NCBI GenBank assembly: GCA_965238155.1
Contig: OZ250175.1
Span: 124,001-188,000 of the forward strand
Source of the DNA: BJGV01 sp964196335
GTDB taxonomy: Bacteria; Pseudomonadota; Gammaproteobacteria; Burkholderiales; Nitrosomonadaceae
Length of the DNA: 64,000 nucleotides
Direction: 5' to 3'
Positions 21,113 through 30,659 of the stretch are shown here, in pieces. How positions within the stretch are numbered: the stretch's first letter is position 1; each line of letters starts with the position of its first letter. The notes under the pieces are model-generated. The model ran no database searches and was not told the DNA's origin. It saw only the letters and a program-made list of their open reading frames with translations. The position numbers and the translations under genes are program-made.

Positions 21113-21532
21113 GGTATGTTAATACTCAATATTTTTAATATTTAAATAGTTTATGCATGTTTTGCCATCAAGTAAGCTATTGTTCAAGATGATCACAAAC
21201 ATTTCCATGCTAAATCAACAAACATGAATCATCTAATTGAAAGTTTGCTGATTCTGTATTCAACTACTTAAGAACTCGTTATTTTATTACAGACTACATT
21301 CATAATTACCTAAAAATGAGTTGGAATATAGATAACTATTGATAATAAAGAAAATTATCAAATATTTCTTCTATAAGATTACCTACTTAACCCTCTGTAC
21401 AAATGTTACCGACAGCTCTCAAGTTAGTAAGTGTTATTACTTTTAGAGTTATAATCATACTTACTACATAATAATTAACTCTTATATCGTCGATTCCAGT
21501 TGCACCCTATTATCTCATCCATAACAAAAGCT
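21113..21532. other. Divergent intergenic region
   Basis: The AT-rich region between the leftward NicO-like gene and the rightward RNase II gene holds their promoters. I see no RNA gene or coding remnant. Confidence 0.5.
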
Positions 21533-23392
21533 ATGAATGTATTTTATGAAGAGAAAGGTGCCTTCAAGGTAGGTGTAATCCTTTCCAGCAACATGACCTC
21601 ACTACAAGTAGAGGCTCCCTATGGCAAACGCTCAAAAATTAAAATTGCTTCAGTTCTCCTGCGATTTGATAAACCGCTTGTATCAGTATTCATGGATTGT
21701 GCAAAAAAATTAGCGGATGATATAGATTTAAATTTTCTTTGGGAGTGTTGCAATTGCGATATAGAGTTTAATAGTAATTCTTTGGCTACAGAATACTTCG
21801 GTCATTCACCTAGTCCGGTGGAAGCTGCTGCAGTTCTAATTAAGCTTCATAGTGCACCAATGTATTTTTACAAGAGAGGTAAAGGTTGCTATAAATCTGC
21901 TCCGCCTCTTGCTCTCAAAGCTGCTCTTATAAGTCAGAAAAAGAAGCAATGTCAAGCAGAGCAACAATCACGCTATGCTCAATATCTAGAAACATTCATT
22001 TTACCAGAGGAGTTCAAACCACTATTACCAGATCTTCTCTACAAACCTGACAAAAGTTCAGTTGAATGGAAAGCGATGAATGCTGCTTGTACTGTAACCA
22101 AGCTAAGCTTGCCAAGTCTGCTAGATAAATGTGGAGCGATACCATCCTCACACGATTACCACCTCCATCGATTCCAGATGGATTATTTTCCGAATGGCGT
22201 GGAATTTAACATACCTGAAAATAATGATAAGAAACTAAACAATATAAGTGATCTCCCTATAGCCGACGTAGTTGCCTTTAGTATAGATGATGCGGACACC
22301 ACTGAAATTGATGACGCCTTTTCTGTCACACCTTTGTCTCTGGGCAGCTTTCGCATTGGTATACACATTGCCGCTCCTTCTTTAGGAATTATTGTAGAGT
22401 CAACCCTTGATAAAATGGCTGCACAACGGCTTTCTACGGTTTATTTTCCGGGCAATAAAATTACCATGCTTCCAGAAAGCGTAATACACCAATACACCCT
22501 TGGAGAAAAACGTCTATGCTCCACTGTATCAATGTATCTAGAGGTAGCAGATGACTTTACAGTAACCTCAATAAGTAGTCGTATTGAACAAGTAAGAATT
22601 GCGGCAAACCTGCGACGTGATACGCTGGAGAAAGATTTTAATGAAAAAACATTAGCAAGAAACGATATTAATTGTGCCTTTGGACAAGAATTAAAATTTC
22701 TGTGGAATTTTGCCTGCAAAATGGAATTTTCCCGAGGCAAAGCAAATGACAGTAATAATGAAAGAATTGACTATGGCTTTAGCGTGAAGGGTGGAAATGT
22801 CACTATTAAAGAGAGGCGACGTGATTCCCCTATAGATAAATTAGTGTCAGAGTTGATGATTTTTGTCAATGCTGAATGGGGCAAGCAGTTAGCTAATGGC
22901 GGAGTTGCCGGAATATATCGTAACCAAAGTGGTGGAAAAGTTAGGATGAGTACGTCACCAGCACCTCACCAGGGTTTAGGTGTCTCACAATATGCTTGGT
23001 GCAGTTCACCAATGCGTCGCTATATTGACCTTATAAATCAGAGGCAATTAATATCACTTCTACGTGGAGAGAAGCCACCTCACCCCAAAGAATGCAACAA
23101 TCTACTAATATCTATTAGGAATTTCGAAGAAGCTTATGATGCTTACAATGAGTTCCAACGTAAAATGGAAAAATACTGGTGTTTGTGCTGGTTGTTACAG
23201 GAGAAAATCAAAACTACCAGGGCAGTAGTAATCAGGGAAAATTATGTAAAATTAGATTGCCTGCCACTTGTAATACGAGTGCCCTCTTTGCCGGAAATAT
23301 TTCCTGAAGTACTTGTAGAATTGGAAATATTTCAGATTGATTTGCTAGAGTTAACGGTAAACACAAAATTTACCAGAAAACTGGAAGCATGA
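21533..23392 (+). CDS. RNase II/RNB-domain exoribonuclease
   Basis: The 619-residue product has an RNB catalytic domain from about residue 240. FSIDDADTTEIDDAFSV supplies the metal-binding aspartates; the place of E. coli RNase II D207 is a glutamate. HIAAPS, RLSTVYFPG and the late SPMRRYIDLINQRQL are further RNB marks. A weak S1-like domain ends the protein. The enzyme would degrade RNA 3' to 5'. The length is close to RNase II. I favour the ATG at 21533 (MNVFYEEKGAFKVG); a TTG at 21500 would add 11 residues. Neither has a good SD. Confidence 0.88.
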   Translation: MNVFYEEKGAFKVGVILSSNMTSLQVEAPYGKRSKIKIASVLLRFDKPLVSVFMDCAKKLADDIDLNFLWECCNCDIEFNSNSLATEYFGHSPSPVEAAAVLIKLHSAPMYFYKRGKGCYKSAPPLALKAALISQKKKQCQAEQQSRYAQYLETFILPEEFKPLLPDLLYKPDKSSVEWKAMNAACTVTKLSLPSLLDKCGAIPSSHDYHLHRFQMDYFPNGVEFNIPENNDKKLNNISDLPIADVVAFSIDDADTTEIDDAFSVTPLSLGSFRIGIHIAAPSLGIIVESTLDKMAAQRLSTVYFPGNKITMLPESVIHQYTLGEKRLCSTVSMYLEVADDFTVTSISSRIEQVRIAANLRRDTLEKDFNEKTLARNDINCAFGQELKFLWNFACKMEFSRGKANDSNNERIDYGFSVKGGNVTIKERRRDSPIDKLVSELMIFVNAEWGKQLANGGVAGIYRNQSGGKVRMSTSPAPHQGLGVSQYAWCSSPMRRYIDLINQRQLISLLRGEKPPHPKECNNLLISIRNFEEAYDAYNEFQRKMEKYWCLCWLLQEKIKTTRAVVIRENYVKLDCLPLVIRVPSLPEIFPEVLVELEIFQIDLLELTVNTKFTRKLEA

Positions 23393-23505
23393 AATAGACT
23401 CTACAATGTGACAAGTACACTATTGTTGCTTACAATAAGTGAGATTTAGTAAATTTCCAGTTTAAACTCTCTATACTCCTTAGTACATTGACTGCCACAG
23501 CAAAT

Positions 23506-24405
23506 ATGCCGGAATCTAATCTAGCTGCGTTACGTAGCTGGATACTTGACCCATCTTCACGCTTAGATGTAGCTATACTTATATCTTTCATTCTTCATAC
23601 AGCTATAGTATTTGGAATTACCTTTAAACTTCCAAGCACAAAAATTAATAACAAAGCTACGCCATTAGAAGTAGTTCTGGTAAACAGCAAATCTAAATCA
23701 GAACCTCACAAAGCAAACTCGCTGGCACAAGCCAATCTAGATGGCGGAGGAAATACCGATGATAACCGACGCGCCAAGACGCCCTTTCCTTTGCCTCCTA
23801 CGCATAAACAATCAATTGATATATCTAAAGCTAAACAGAAAGCAAAGCAGCTAGAACTGGAAGCAAAAAGATTAATGACCGCAGTCAACAGTAAGAAGAA
23901 AATTCCTCAATCGAATTCCCGTATGGAAAAGTCAAAAAAGGGGGAGAAAACTCCAAATACCTCTGACTTAATTCAGCGTAGCCGTGAAATTATTCGCTTA
24001 GAAGCACAGATAGCAAAAGATTACGAGGCTTACCAGAAACGTCCAAAGCGCAAGTTTATTGGCGCTCGTACAAAGGAATACCGTTTTGCACGTTATGTAG
24101 AAGACTGGCGCGTTAAAGTGGAACGTATTGGGAATCTGAATTATCCTGAAGCAGCCAAAAAGGATAGACTCTATGGAAATTTACAGCTCACTGTTGGCAT
24201 TATGGCAGATGGTAAACTCGAATCAATTGAAATTAATCGCTCATCAGGAAGTAAGATCTTAGATGAGGCAGCCATAAATATAGTTAAGCTTGCAGGTCAA
24301 AGCGGATTCGCTCCTTTTCCTCCTGATATAAGTAGAGACACCGACATCCTTCATATTACACGCACATGGATGTTTACCCGTTCAGATGAACTAATGAGCA
24401 AATAA
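23506..24405 (+). CDS. TonB-like energy transducer
   Basis: The product (about 299 residues) has one membrane anchor (ILISFILHTAIVFGITF), a long charged, lysine-rich periplasmic middle (about 60-175), and a TonB C-terminal domain. That domain shows RYVEDWRVKVERIGNLNYPEAA, then LQLTVGIMADGKLESIEI and SSGSKILDEAA. TonB passes proton-motive-force energy from ExbB/D to outer-membrane receptors. ExbB/ExbD are not in the window. A TTG at 23488 would add six residues. It could alternatively be a TolA/TonB relative with another partner. It precedes aroE by 36 bases. Confidence 0.85.
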   Translation: MPESNLAALRSWILDPSSRLDVAILISFILHTAIVFGITFKLPSTKINNKATPLEVVLVNSKSKSEPHKANSLAQANLDGGGNTDDNRRAKTPFPLPPTHKQSIDISKAKQKAKQLELEAKRLMTAVNSKKKIPQSNSRMEKSKKGEKTPNTSDLIQRSREIIRLEAQIAKDYEAYQKRPKRKFIGARTKEYRFARYVEDWRVKVERIGNLNYPEAAKKDRLYGNLQLTVGIMADGKLESIEINRSSGSKILDEAAINIVKLAGQSGFAPFPPDISRDTDILHITRTWMFTRSDELMSK

Positions 24406-24441
24406 CTGATAACATTTTCCTTATCTCTGATCACAATACTT

Positions 24442-25266
24442 ATGTCCGATACTTACGCCGTCATTGGCAACCCTATCACTCACAGCAAATCACCGCTAAT
24501 CCATACTGAATTCTCGAAGCAGACTAAACAGGATATACATTATGAGGCTATATTTGCACCACTGAATGGCTTTACAAAAGCAATTAAGCTCTTTCAACAA
24601 AATGATGGAAAGGGTATGAATGTAACTATCCCTTTTAAGTTTGATGCTTATAACATTTCTACTCAATTAACTGAGCAGGCAGAAGCTGCGCATGCTGTTA
24701 ATACATTAGTATTTGATAGTAACGAAATTTATGGTCACAACACTGATGGAACCGGGCTAATACGCGATATTATTACCAATCTTGGGTTCACTATTACAGC
24801 TAAGCGAATACTACTATGCGGTGCAGGTGGTGCCGCCAGTGGCATAATACTTCCATTACTAAAACAAAAACCAAGCACGCTGGTAATTTCAAATCGTACC
24901 GTACAGAAAGCATACAAATTACAGAACCAATTCTCGTCGTACAATAATATTATTGTATCTGGTAATAATGAGGATGTTGCTGGAAAAGAATTTGACCTTG
25001 TAATCAATGCCACTTCCACCAGTCTTATCGGTAAATCACTATTATTGCCAAAAGGTATATTTGCTACCGGATCACTTGCATACGACTTAATGTACGGTAA
25101 TGAGCAAACCCCTTTTTTACAACTTGCTCAGAAAGAAGGCGCTGAATACCTGTCAGATGGTATTGGTATGCTTGTAGAACAGGCCGCTGAATCGTTCTTT
25201 TTATGGCGTGGAATTAGGCCTGAAACTAAAGAGCTGATTAAGACACTAAGAAAAAGTAAGTCGTAA
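24442..25266 (+). CDS. aroE: Shikimate dehydrogenase
   Basis: The 274-residue NADPH enzyme reduces 3-dehydroshikimate in chorismate synthesis. NPITHSKSPLIH binds substrate, NVTIPFK carries the catalytic lysine, NTDGTG the aspartate, GAGGAASGI the nucleotide loop, and DGIGMLVEQAAESF closes the site. It lies between the TonB-like gene and mtgA, the aroE-mtgA pair being common in Betaproteobacteria. Confidence 0.97.
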   Translation: MSDTYAVIGNPITHSKSPLIHTEFSKQTKQDIHYEAIFAPLNGFTKAIKLFQQNDGKGMNVTIPFKFDAYNISTQLTEQAEAAHAVNTLVFDSNEIYGHNTDGTGLIRDIITNLGFTITAKRILLCGAGGAASGIILPLLKQKPSTLVISNRTVQKAYKLQNQFSSYNNIIVSGNNEDVAGKEFDLVINATSTSLIGKSLLLPKGIFATGSLAYDLMYGNEQTPFLQLAQKEGAEYLSDGIGMLVEQAAESFFLWRGIRPETKELIKTLRKSKS

Positions 25267-25286
25267 ATATAAATTATGAGAGATAC

Positions 25287-25991
25287 GTGAAAAAAAGCCG
25301 TAAGTACTGGTTCTGGAAGGCTCTCTTTTTTCTTTTCTGTTTAGCTTTTTTCTATCATATTTGGATTCTCTGTCATATAGTATATTGGAATTTTTACAAC
25401 CCATCTACCAGCGCATTTATGCAATACCGTCTGGACATATTACAAAAAAAGAATCCTAATGACAGAACAAAATTGCAATATAAATGGATTTCTTATAATC
25501 TCATTTCACCTCATTTAAAACGTGCTGTTATTACTGCTGAAGATGCTAAATTTATGGAACATAAAGGCTTTGATTATAAAGCTATGCAAATTGCCTATAA
25601 AAAGAACCTAAGAAAAAGAAAAATTGTTGCAGGTGGCTCTACTATCAGCCAACAACTTGCAAAAAATCTATTTCTTTCTACAAAAAAAACTCCCTGGCGT
25701 AAAATAGAAGAGGCTATCATCACATTAATGTTAGAAAATGTAATGACTAAACGTCGGATTCTGGAAATTTATTTAAATATAATTGAATGGGGAAACAACG
25801 TATTTGGAGCAAAAGCTGCAGCTTTACACTATTATAATATTTCTACTTCTTCCCTATCTGCGAAGCAATCTGCCCGCCTTGCTGCCATGATTCCCAACCC
25901 CCGCTTTTACGATCGTAATCGTAATACTCCGTTGCTGTTAAGAAAATCAGATATCATTCATCATAGAATGACATCTGCACGAATTCCATAA
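25287..25991 (+). CDS. mtgA: Monofunctional peptidoglycan transglycosylase
   Basis: The 234-residue GT51 enzyme polymerises lipid II into glycan strands. One N-terminal membrane anchor (about 11-33) is followed by the GT51 motifs: AEDAKFMEHKGFD with the catalytic glutamate, GGSTISQQLAKNLFLS, and KRRILEIYLNIIEWG. No penicillin-binding domain follows. The start is GTG at 25287, preceded by GAGAG. It is 20 bases after aroE. Confidence 0.96.
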   Translation: MKKSRKYWFWKALFFLFCLAFFYHIWILCHIVYWNFYNPSTSAFMQYRLDILQKKNPNDRTKLQYKWISYNLISPHLKRAVITAEDAKFMEHKGFDYKAMQIAYKKNLRKRKIVAGGSTISQQLAKNLFLSTKKTPWRKIEEAIITLMLENVMTKRRILEIYLNIIEWGNNVFGAKAAALHYYNISTSSLSAKQSARLAAMIPNPRFYDRNRNTPLLLRKSDIIHHRMTSARIP

Positions 25992-26125
25992 AATTATTAC
26001 AGGCTTTCTTATTTGTAAGGCCCATTCTTTTATACTAATGTTTCTTTCTTAGAATAAATATTCGACGTATATATTTATATTCCTTACAATTCAGTAGTTT
26101 TGTCTCATCACTGGAACGGCTTACC

Positions 26126-27571
26126 ATGACCAGAACAACTGATCATAACGATAATGAAACTGAAGATCCGAAACAACACCTGCAACGAGTAGTTTATCTA
26201 CTAAGCAAAAATAAGCTTGTAGAAGGTTTTGTACAAATGCAGGATCAGCACCAGGAACTAGGTGAGTCTCTGGTTCATGAGCAGAACCTATCTGAGCTGC
26301 AAGATTTACTTGATATACTCCACCCCGCTGATATCGCCTATATTCTGGAAGCTTTACCTCTGGATGAACGCCTCATAGTCTGGGAAATGGTCAAGGCAGA
26401 GCGGGATGGTGAAATCCTGTTAGAAACCTCAGATGCGGTTCGGGAAACACTGATTGCAACCATGGACAGCAGTGAACTAGTAGCTGCGACAGGACAGCTA
26501 GATGCCGATGAGATAGCAGATCTGGCTCCAGATCTGCCAAGCCATGTTCTTGATGATCTGTTTCAAACACTGCCCACAGAAGAGCGTGAGCAGTTACGTG
26601 CAGCTATGTCTTACCCGGAGGGTGCAGTGGGAGCACTAATGGATTTTGATATGGTCACTGTCCGTGAAGATGTAACGTTAGAAGTAGTTTTACGGTACCT
26701 GCGTCGCTTGGAAGAGTTACCTGACCACACAGATCAACTGTTTGTAGTGGATCGGGATGAAAAGCTAAAAGGTGTATTACCTGTAAATCTTCTACTAGTG
26801 AATGATCCTGATGCTAAAGTTTCAGCAATGATGTCAGAAAAAATGATGAAACTTCACCCTAATGACAAAGCACAGCAGGCAACACATGCATTCGAACGCT
26901 ATAATCTTGTTACTGCCCCGGTAGTAGATACGGACGATAAATTATTAGGCCGTGTCACTGTCAATGAAGTTATGGATTTTATTCGTGAAGAATCTGAAAA
27001 TGAAGCATTGAATCTGGCCGGACTGCGTGAAGAAGAAGATTTATTTGCACCAGTATGGAAGAGCATAAAAAACCGCTGGATATGGTTAGCAATAAACTTA
27101 GCAACGGCCTTCATTGCATCCCGTGTAATTGGAGTATTTGAGGGCTCTATTGAAAAATTGGTAGCTCTAGCAGCACTAATGCCAATTATTGCCAGTATTG
27201 GGGGAAACTCCGGCAATCAAACTATTACCATGATTGTACGTGCGCTTGCATTAGGACATCTTAATGCCAGCAATGCACGCAAATTATTTACTAAGGAAAT
27301 AGGTGTAAGTGTTGTTAATGGTCTGGTTTGTGGCAGTGTAGTCGGGTTGTTTGCTTTCTTTATTTACGACAATGTCTCACTTAGTATAGTAATGACCATG
27401 GCGATGACATTAACTTTTTTGCTTGCTGCAATATTAGGGGTGCTAGTTCCGCTAACACTTCATAAACTTGGACGTGACCCAGCAACAGGCTCCAATGTGG
27501 TGGTTACTGCAGTAATAGACAGCGGTGGTTTTTTTATTTTCCTAGGACTTGCTACGATTTTGTTGATATAA
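26126..27571 (+). CDS. mgtE: Magnesium transporter MgtE
   Basis: The 481-residue channel has an MgtE N domain rich in acidic helical repeats (about 30-165), two CBS domains (about 165-290) that sense magnesium, and a C-terminal membrane domain of five helices with PIIASIGGNSGNQ and the LGRDPATGSN segment near the pore. The soluble part closes the channel when magnesium is high. The complete length matches the family. It converges with lysA. Confidence 0.97.
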   Translation: MTRTTDHNDNETEDPKQHLQRVVYLLSKNKLVEGFVQMQDQHQELGESLVHEQNLSELQDLLDILHPADIAYILEALPLDERLIVWEMVKAERDGEILLETSDAVRETLIATMDSSELVAATGQLDADEIADLAPDLPSHVLDDLFQTLPTEEREQLRAAMSYPEGAVGALMDFDMVTVREDVTLEVVLRYLRRLEELPDHTDQLFVVDRDEKLKGVLPVNLLLVNDPDAKVSAMMSEKMMKLHPNDKAQQATHAFERYNLVTAPVVDTDDKLLGRVTVNEVMDFIREESENEALNLAGLREEEDLFAPVWKSIKNRWIWLAINLATAFIASRVIGVFEGSIEKLVALAALMPIIASIGGNSGNQTITMIVRALALGHLNASNARKLFTKEIGVSVVNGLVCGSVVGLFAFFIYDNVSLSIVMTMAMTLTFLLAAILGVLVPLTLHKLGRDPATGSNVVVTAVIDSGGFFIFLGLATILLI

Positions 27572-27675
27572 AAAAGTTTTGATGCTGACTAAAGATCAGA
27601 ATAATGGGACTCCCAAAGAAGTCATATTTGTCCTTTGCTATTTAAGTATTGTCTCTGAATTCCCAAACGCTCCAG

Positions 27676-28929
27676 CTATGGCAAAACTCTTTCGTTAGCA
27701 AATAATTGCTCTATGGATTCACGTTCCCGTATAAGATGAATATTGTCACCATCCACCATAACCTCAGCAGCACGGGGACGACTGTTGTAATTGGAACTCA
27801 TACTCATACCATAAGCGCCAGCAGACATGACAGCAAGCAAATCTCCTTGTGACAGAGCGAGCTTGCGATCATGCCCAAGAAAATCTCCTGTTTCACAGAC
27901 AGGTCCAACTATTTGATAAGTTTTAGTATTTTGTCCGTTTATAGTAACCGGTAAAATTTCATGGTATGCGTCATACAAAGCAGGTCGAACCAAGTCGTTC
28001 ATGGCTGCATCTACAATAGCAAAGTCCCGATGAGACGTATGTTTTAGGTATTCGACACGGGTAAGCAATAATCCTGCATTTCCCACTAATGAACGTCCTG
28101 GCTCTATCAAGATACGCTGAGTACGATGGCCAAGATCAGCACATAATGCTGCAACATAATTCTGGGCTGATGGTGGATTTTCTTCTGAATAACGAATTCC
28201 CAGCCCACCACCAAAATCAAGGTGATCTATTTGGAATTTTTTATCTTCTAATCGGTCCAATAAGCCAATCACTTTCTCACAAGCCTCAGAGAATGGAGCA
28301 AGTTCAGTTAACTGAGATCCAATATGGAAGTCTAATCCGGTCATACGAATATTGGTAAGATTCTCACCTGAAAAGTAAAGTTTTTCTGCCTCGTTAAATG
28401 GAATACCAAATTTATTTTCTTTAAGGCCAGTAGAAATATATGGATGAGTTTTTGCATCTACATCTGGATTAACTCTCAGGCTAACCGGAGCAATTTTATC
28501 CATTTCTTTCGCGATCTGATTCAATACTCTCAGCTCAGCTTCTGATTCCACGTTAAAGCAAAGTATATTTACAGAAAGTGCAGCTCGTATTTCGTCAGAG
28601 CTCTTTCCCACACCGGAAAATACTATTTTTTGTGGGTCTCCGCCGGCTTTGAGAACCCGCCGCAACTCTCCCCCGGAAACTATATCGAAGCCACTACCAA
28701 GTCTGGCAAATAAGTCAAGAATAGCGAGACTAGGATTAGCTTTTACTGCATAACATAACAAATGATTGCGCTCAGCAAATGCAGCATCCAGTTCTCTAAA
28801 TGCATTAGTAAACGCTGCTTGGGAATAAACATAGCAGGGAGTACCAAATTCTCGGGAAATCCGATCCAGAGAAACTGATTCGACAAAAAGTGTAGTATCA
28901 AGATACTTAAGGAATGGAAACCCGCTCAA
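27676..28929 (-). CDS. lysA: Diaminopimelate decarboxylase
   Basis: The 417-residue PLP enzyme makes L-lysine from meso-diaminopimelate. YAVKANP carries the PLP lysine; SGGELRRVLKAGG, HIGSQ, the GGGLG phosphate loop and GPVCETGDFLG are all present. The start is TTG at 28929 and overlaps the lptM stop codon (TTGA), with AGAAGGA eight bases before it. The first residues align with other LysA N-termini, so the rare start is credible. The two genes form a coupled pair. Confidence 0.97.
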   Translation of the reverse strand: MSGFPFLKYLDTTLFVESVSLDRISREFGTPCYVYSQAAFTNAFRELDAAFAERNHLLCYAVKANPSLAILDLFARLGSGFDIVSGGELRRVLKAGGDPQKIVFSGVGKSSDEIRAALSVNILCFNVESEAELRVLNQIAKEMDKIAPVSLRVNPDVDAKTHPYISTGLKENKFGIPFNEAEKLYFSGENLTNIRMTGLDFHIGSQLTELAPFSEACEKVIGLLDRLEDKKFQIDHLDFGGGLGIRYSEENPPSAQNYVAALCADLGHRTQRILIEPGRSLVGNAGLLLTRVEYLKHTSHRDFAIVDAAMNDLVRPALYDAYHEILPVTINGQNTKTYQIVGPVCETGDFLGHDRKLALSQGDLLAVMSAGAYGMSMSSNYNSRPRAAEVMVDGDNIHLIRERESIEQLFANERVLP

Positions 28930-29057
28930 TTCTTTTGTCCTTCTACCTTGGATTTCTCTTTATCTGATGATGAATCTTCTGGGAGATAAAGAGGGCCTTT
29001 TAGCCCACAGGCTCCTAACATCAAAACCAGTAAAATAATACTGCTTAGTGTACGCAT
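28926..29057 (-). CDS. lptM: LptM-type small lipoprotein
   Basis: A 43-residue lipoprotein, missed by length-filtered ORF calling. After a short hydrophobic signal comes the lipobox LGAC and then GLKGPLYLP, the signature of LptM (formerly YifL), followed by a charged tail ending QKN. LptM assists oxidative maturation of the LPS translocon LptD with LptE in E. coli. It precedes lysA in many proteobacteria, as here, with a TTGA overlap. Reading: ATG at 29057, TGA at 28926-28928. Confidence 0.93.
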   Translation of the reverse strand: MRTLSSIILLVLMLGACGLKGPLYLPEDSSSDKEKSKVEGQKN

Positions 29058-29163
29058 GGAATATTTCCAAAATAACAGCTACAAAATACTACCATAAATA
29101 AAGACTAATAAATGATCACTGATATACTTAGCAAGTGAATGAGTAAATTTAGGGTAGCCACAC

Positions 29164-29922
29164 TCACTGTATTCTTTTCAATTCGTTCCGAATGGCTAAA
29201 TAATCTGGATAAATACTTTCTACCGTTTTCCAAAATGTCGAAGAATGGTTCATTTCGATAAGATGCGATAACTCATGAGCAATAACGTAGTCTACTAAAC
29301 TAATCGATAATTGAATTAGCCTCCAATTCAGACGAACAATTCCACGTTCATCACAACTACCCCATTGAGTTTTAGCATGTGATAACCGTAATTGTGGGCG
29401 TGGTACCCTAAGTTTGTTCGAAAAATATTCAATACGTTTACTGAAACAAAAATGTGCCTGTTTGTAATACCACTCCATCACAATTTTCTCAATTTCCTGG
29501 GTAGCTACTGTAGATGGCAATGGTAGCTTTAGTTGGTTCTTTTCTACCAATGTTTTTATTTTTACTGGAATCATTTTCATCACTCCGGTAGACTTTATCT
29601 CAAGCCTCCATGGCTCTCCGAGTAGTGGGAAAACTGCCGCCTCCTCCCATACCAGACTGGTTGATTCTTTATTCTTCCATTCATTAAGTTTTTTTAAAAC
29701 CCAATTGGCTTTTTCCTGTAACACAGATTCAATCCAACTCAAAGACTCTCTCATGGGCGCACTAACCGTCAGACCATCGCAATCTATTTTCATACTTATT
29801 GCTTTGCACCTGCGTCGCTTTAAAGTATACGACACCTCTTTATCATTCAGAATAATATAGCGCGCCTCTCTCTTAAGCGCCTTTCTACCTATACATGATG
29901 ACTGAAATAAGGTTTTTTTCAT
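29164..29922 (-). CDS. YgjP-like M48-family metallopeptidase
   Basis: The 252-residue protein ends in a DUF45/YgjP domain. VIAHELSHLIEMNHSSTFW contains the zinc HExxH motif and the downstream histidine; TQWGSCDERGIVRLNWRLI precedes it. The upstream half (YTLKRRRCKAISMKID, then SAPMRESLSWIE) is the family's usual beta-rich part. Substrates are unknown. It overlaps plsC by four bases (ATGA), part of the gmhB-plsC-ygjP string. Confidence 0.92.
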   Translation of the reverse strand: MKKTLFQSSCIGRKALKREARYIILNDKEVSYTLKRRRCKAISMKIDCDGLTVSAPMRESLSWIESVLQEKANWVLKKLNEWKNKESTSLVWEEAAVFPLLGEPWRLEIKSTGVMKMIPVKIKTLVEKNQLKLPLPSTVATQEIEKIVMEWYYKQAHFCFSKRIEYFSNKLRVPRPQLRLSHAKTQWGSCDERGIVRLNWRLIQLSISLVDYVIAHELSHLIEMNHSSTFWKTVESIYPDYLAIRNELKRIQ

Positions 29923-30659
29923 TTGGCTTTGATAATATCCTTATCACATATACGGGCCACTTCTAACTCAATCCATTCTTCCACTCTAATATTTAGCTCA
30001 CTCGCATCCATCCCTGCAGGATCTATCGGTTCACCTATACTAACTGTTATAGTACCGGGAAATTTAATAAAAGAATTTTTCCCCCAAAGTACTCCGGCAT
30101 TATGTGCAACCGGAACTACCGGAACACCGGTATTTGTTGCCAGCCATGCACCACCAATTCCGTATTTCCCCTTTTTCCCTGGATCGATACGTGTACCTTC
30201 AGGAAAAATTACCACCCAAAGTCCTTTCTTTAGCCTGTCCTTCCCTTGCCGGACAATTTGTTTTAGCGCAGTTCTCCCTAAACTACGATTTATCGCGATG
30301 GGATTTGTCATTGCCAACCCCCAGCCAAAAAATGGAATATGCAGCAACTCTTTTTTAAGTACCCATACCTGTGGTGGAAAGATCTGCTGAAAAGCAAGTG
30401 TCTCCCACGCTGACTGGTGCTTTGATAACACAATACTTGGTTTTTTGGGAATATTCTCTGTACCCAATACACGATAACGGACCCCACATATAACCTGGGT
30501 TAAGAACAACATTATATGTGCCCATCCAGAAGTTACACGATATCGATTAAGGGGAGCCAACGGGTATGAAGCAAGGACAACTAATGCGTAAGGTAGTGTA
30601 ATTATGATTTGTAATAAAAGATAGAATGTTGAACGTAGGACTGCAATGGCAAATTTCAT
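29919..30659 (-). CDS. plsC: 1-acyl-glycerol-3-phosphate acyltransferase
   Basis: The 246-residue inner-membrane acyltransferase makes phosphatidic acid from lysophosphatidic acid. An N-terminal helix is followed by KHQSAWETLAF, the acyltransferase box; it reads HX4E instead of the textbook HX4D. FPEGTRIDPGKKG is motif III, and VPVVPVAHNAG motif IV. It overlaps gmhB by four bases and ygjP-like by four, so the three are likely one transcript. Confidence 0.93.
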   Translation of the reverse strand: MKFAIAVLRSTFYLLLQIIITLPYALVVLASYPLAPLNRYRVTSGWAHIMLFLTQVICGVRYRVLGTENIPKKPSIVLSKHQSAWETLAFQQIFPPQVWVLKKELLHIPFFGWGLAMTNPIAINRSLGRTALKQIVRQGKDRLKKGLWVVIFPEGTRIDPGKKGKYGIGGAWLATNTGVPVVPVAHNAGVLWGKNSFIKFPGTITVSIGEPIDPAGMDASELNIRVEEWIELEVARICDKDIIKAK

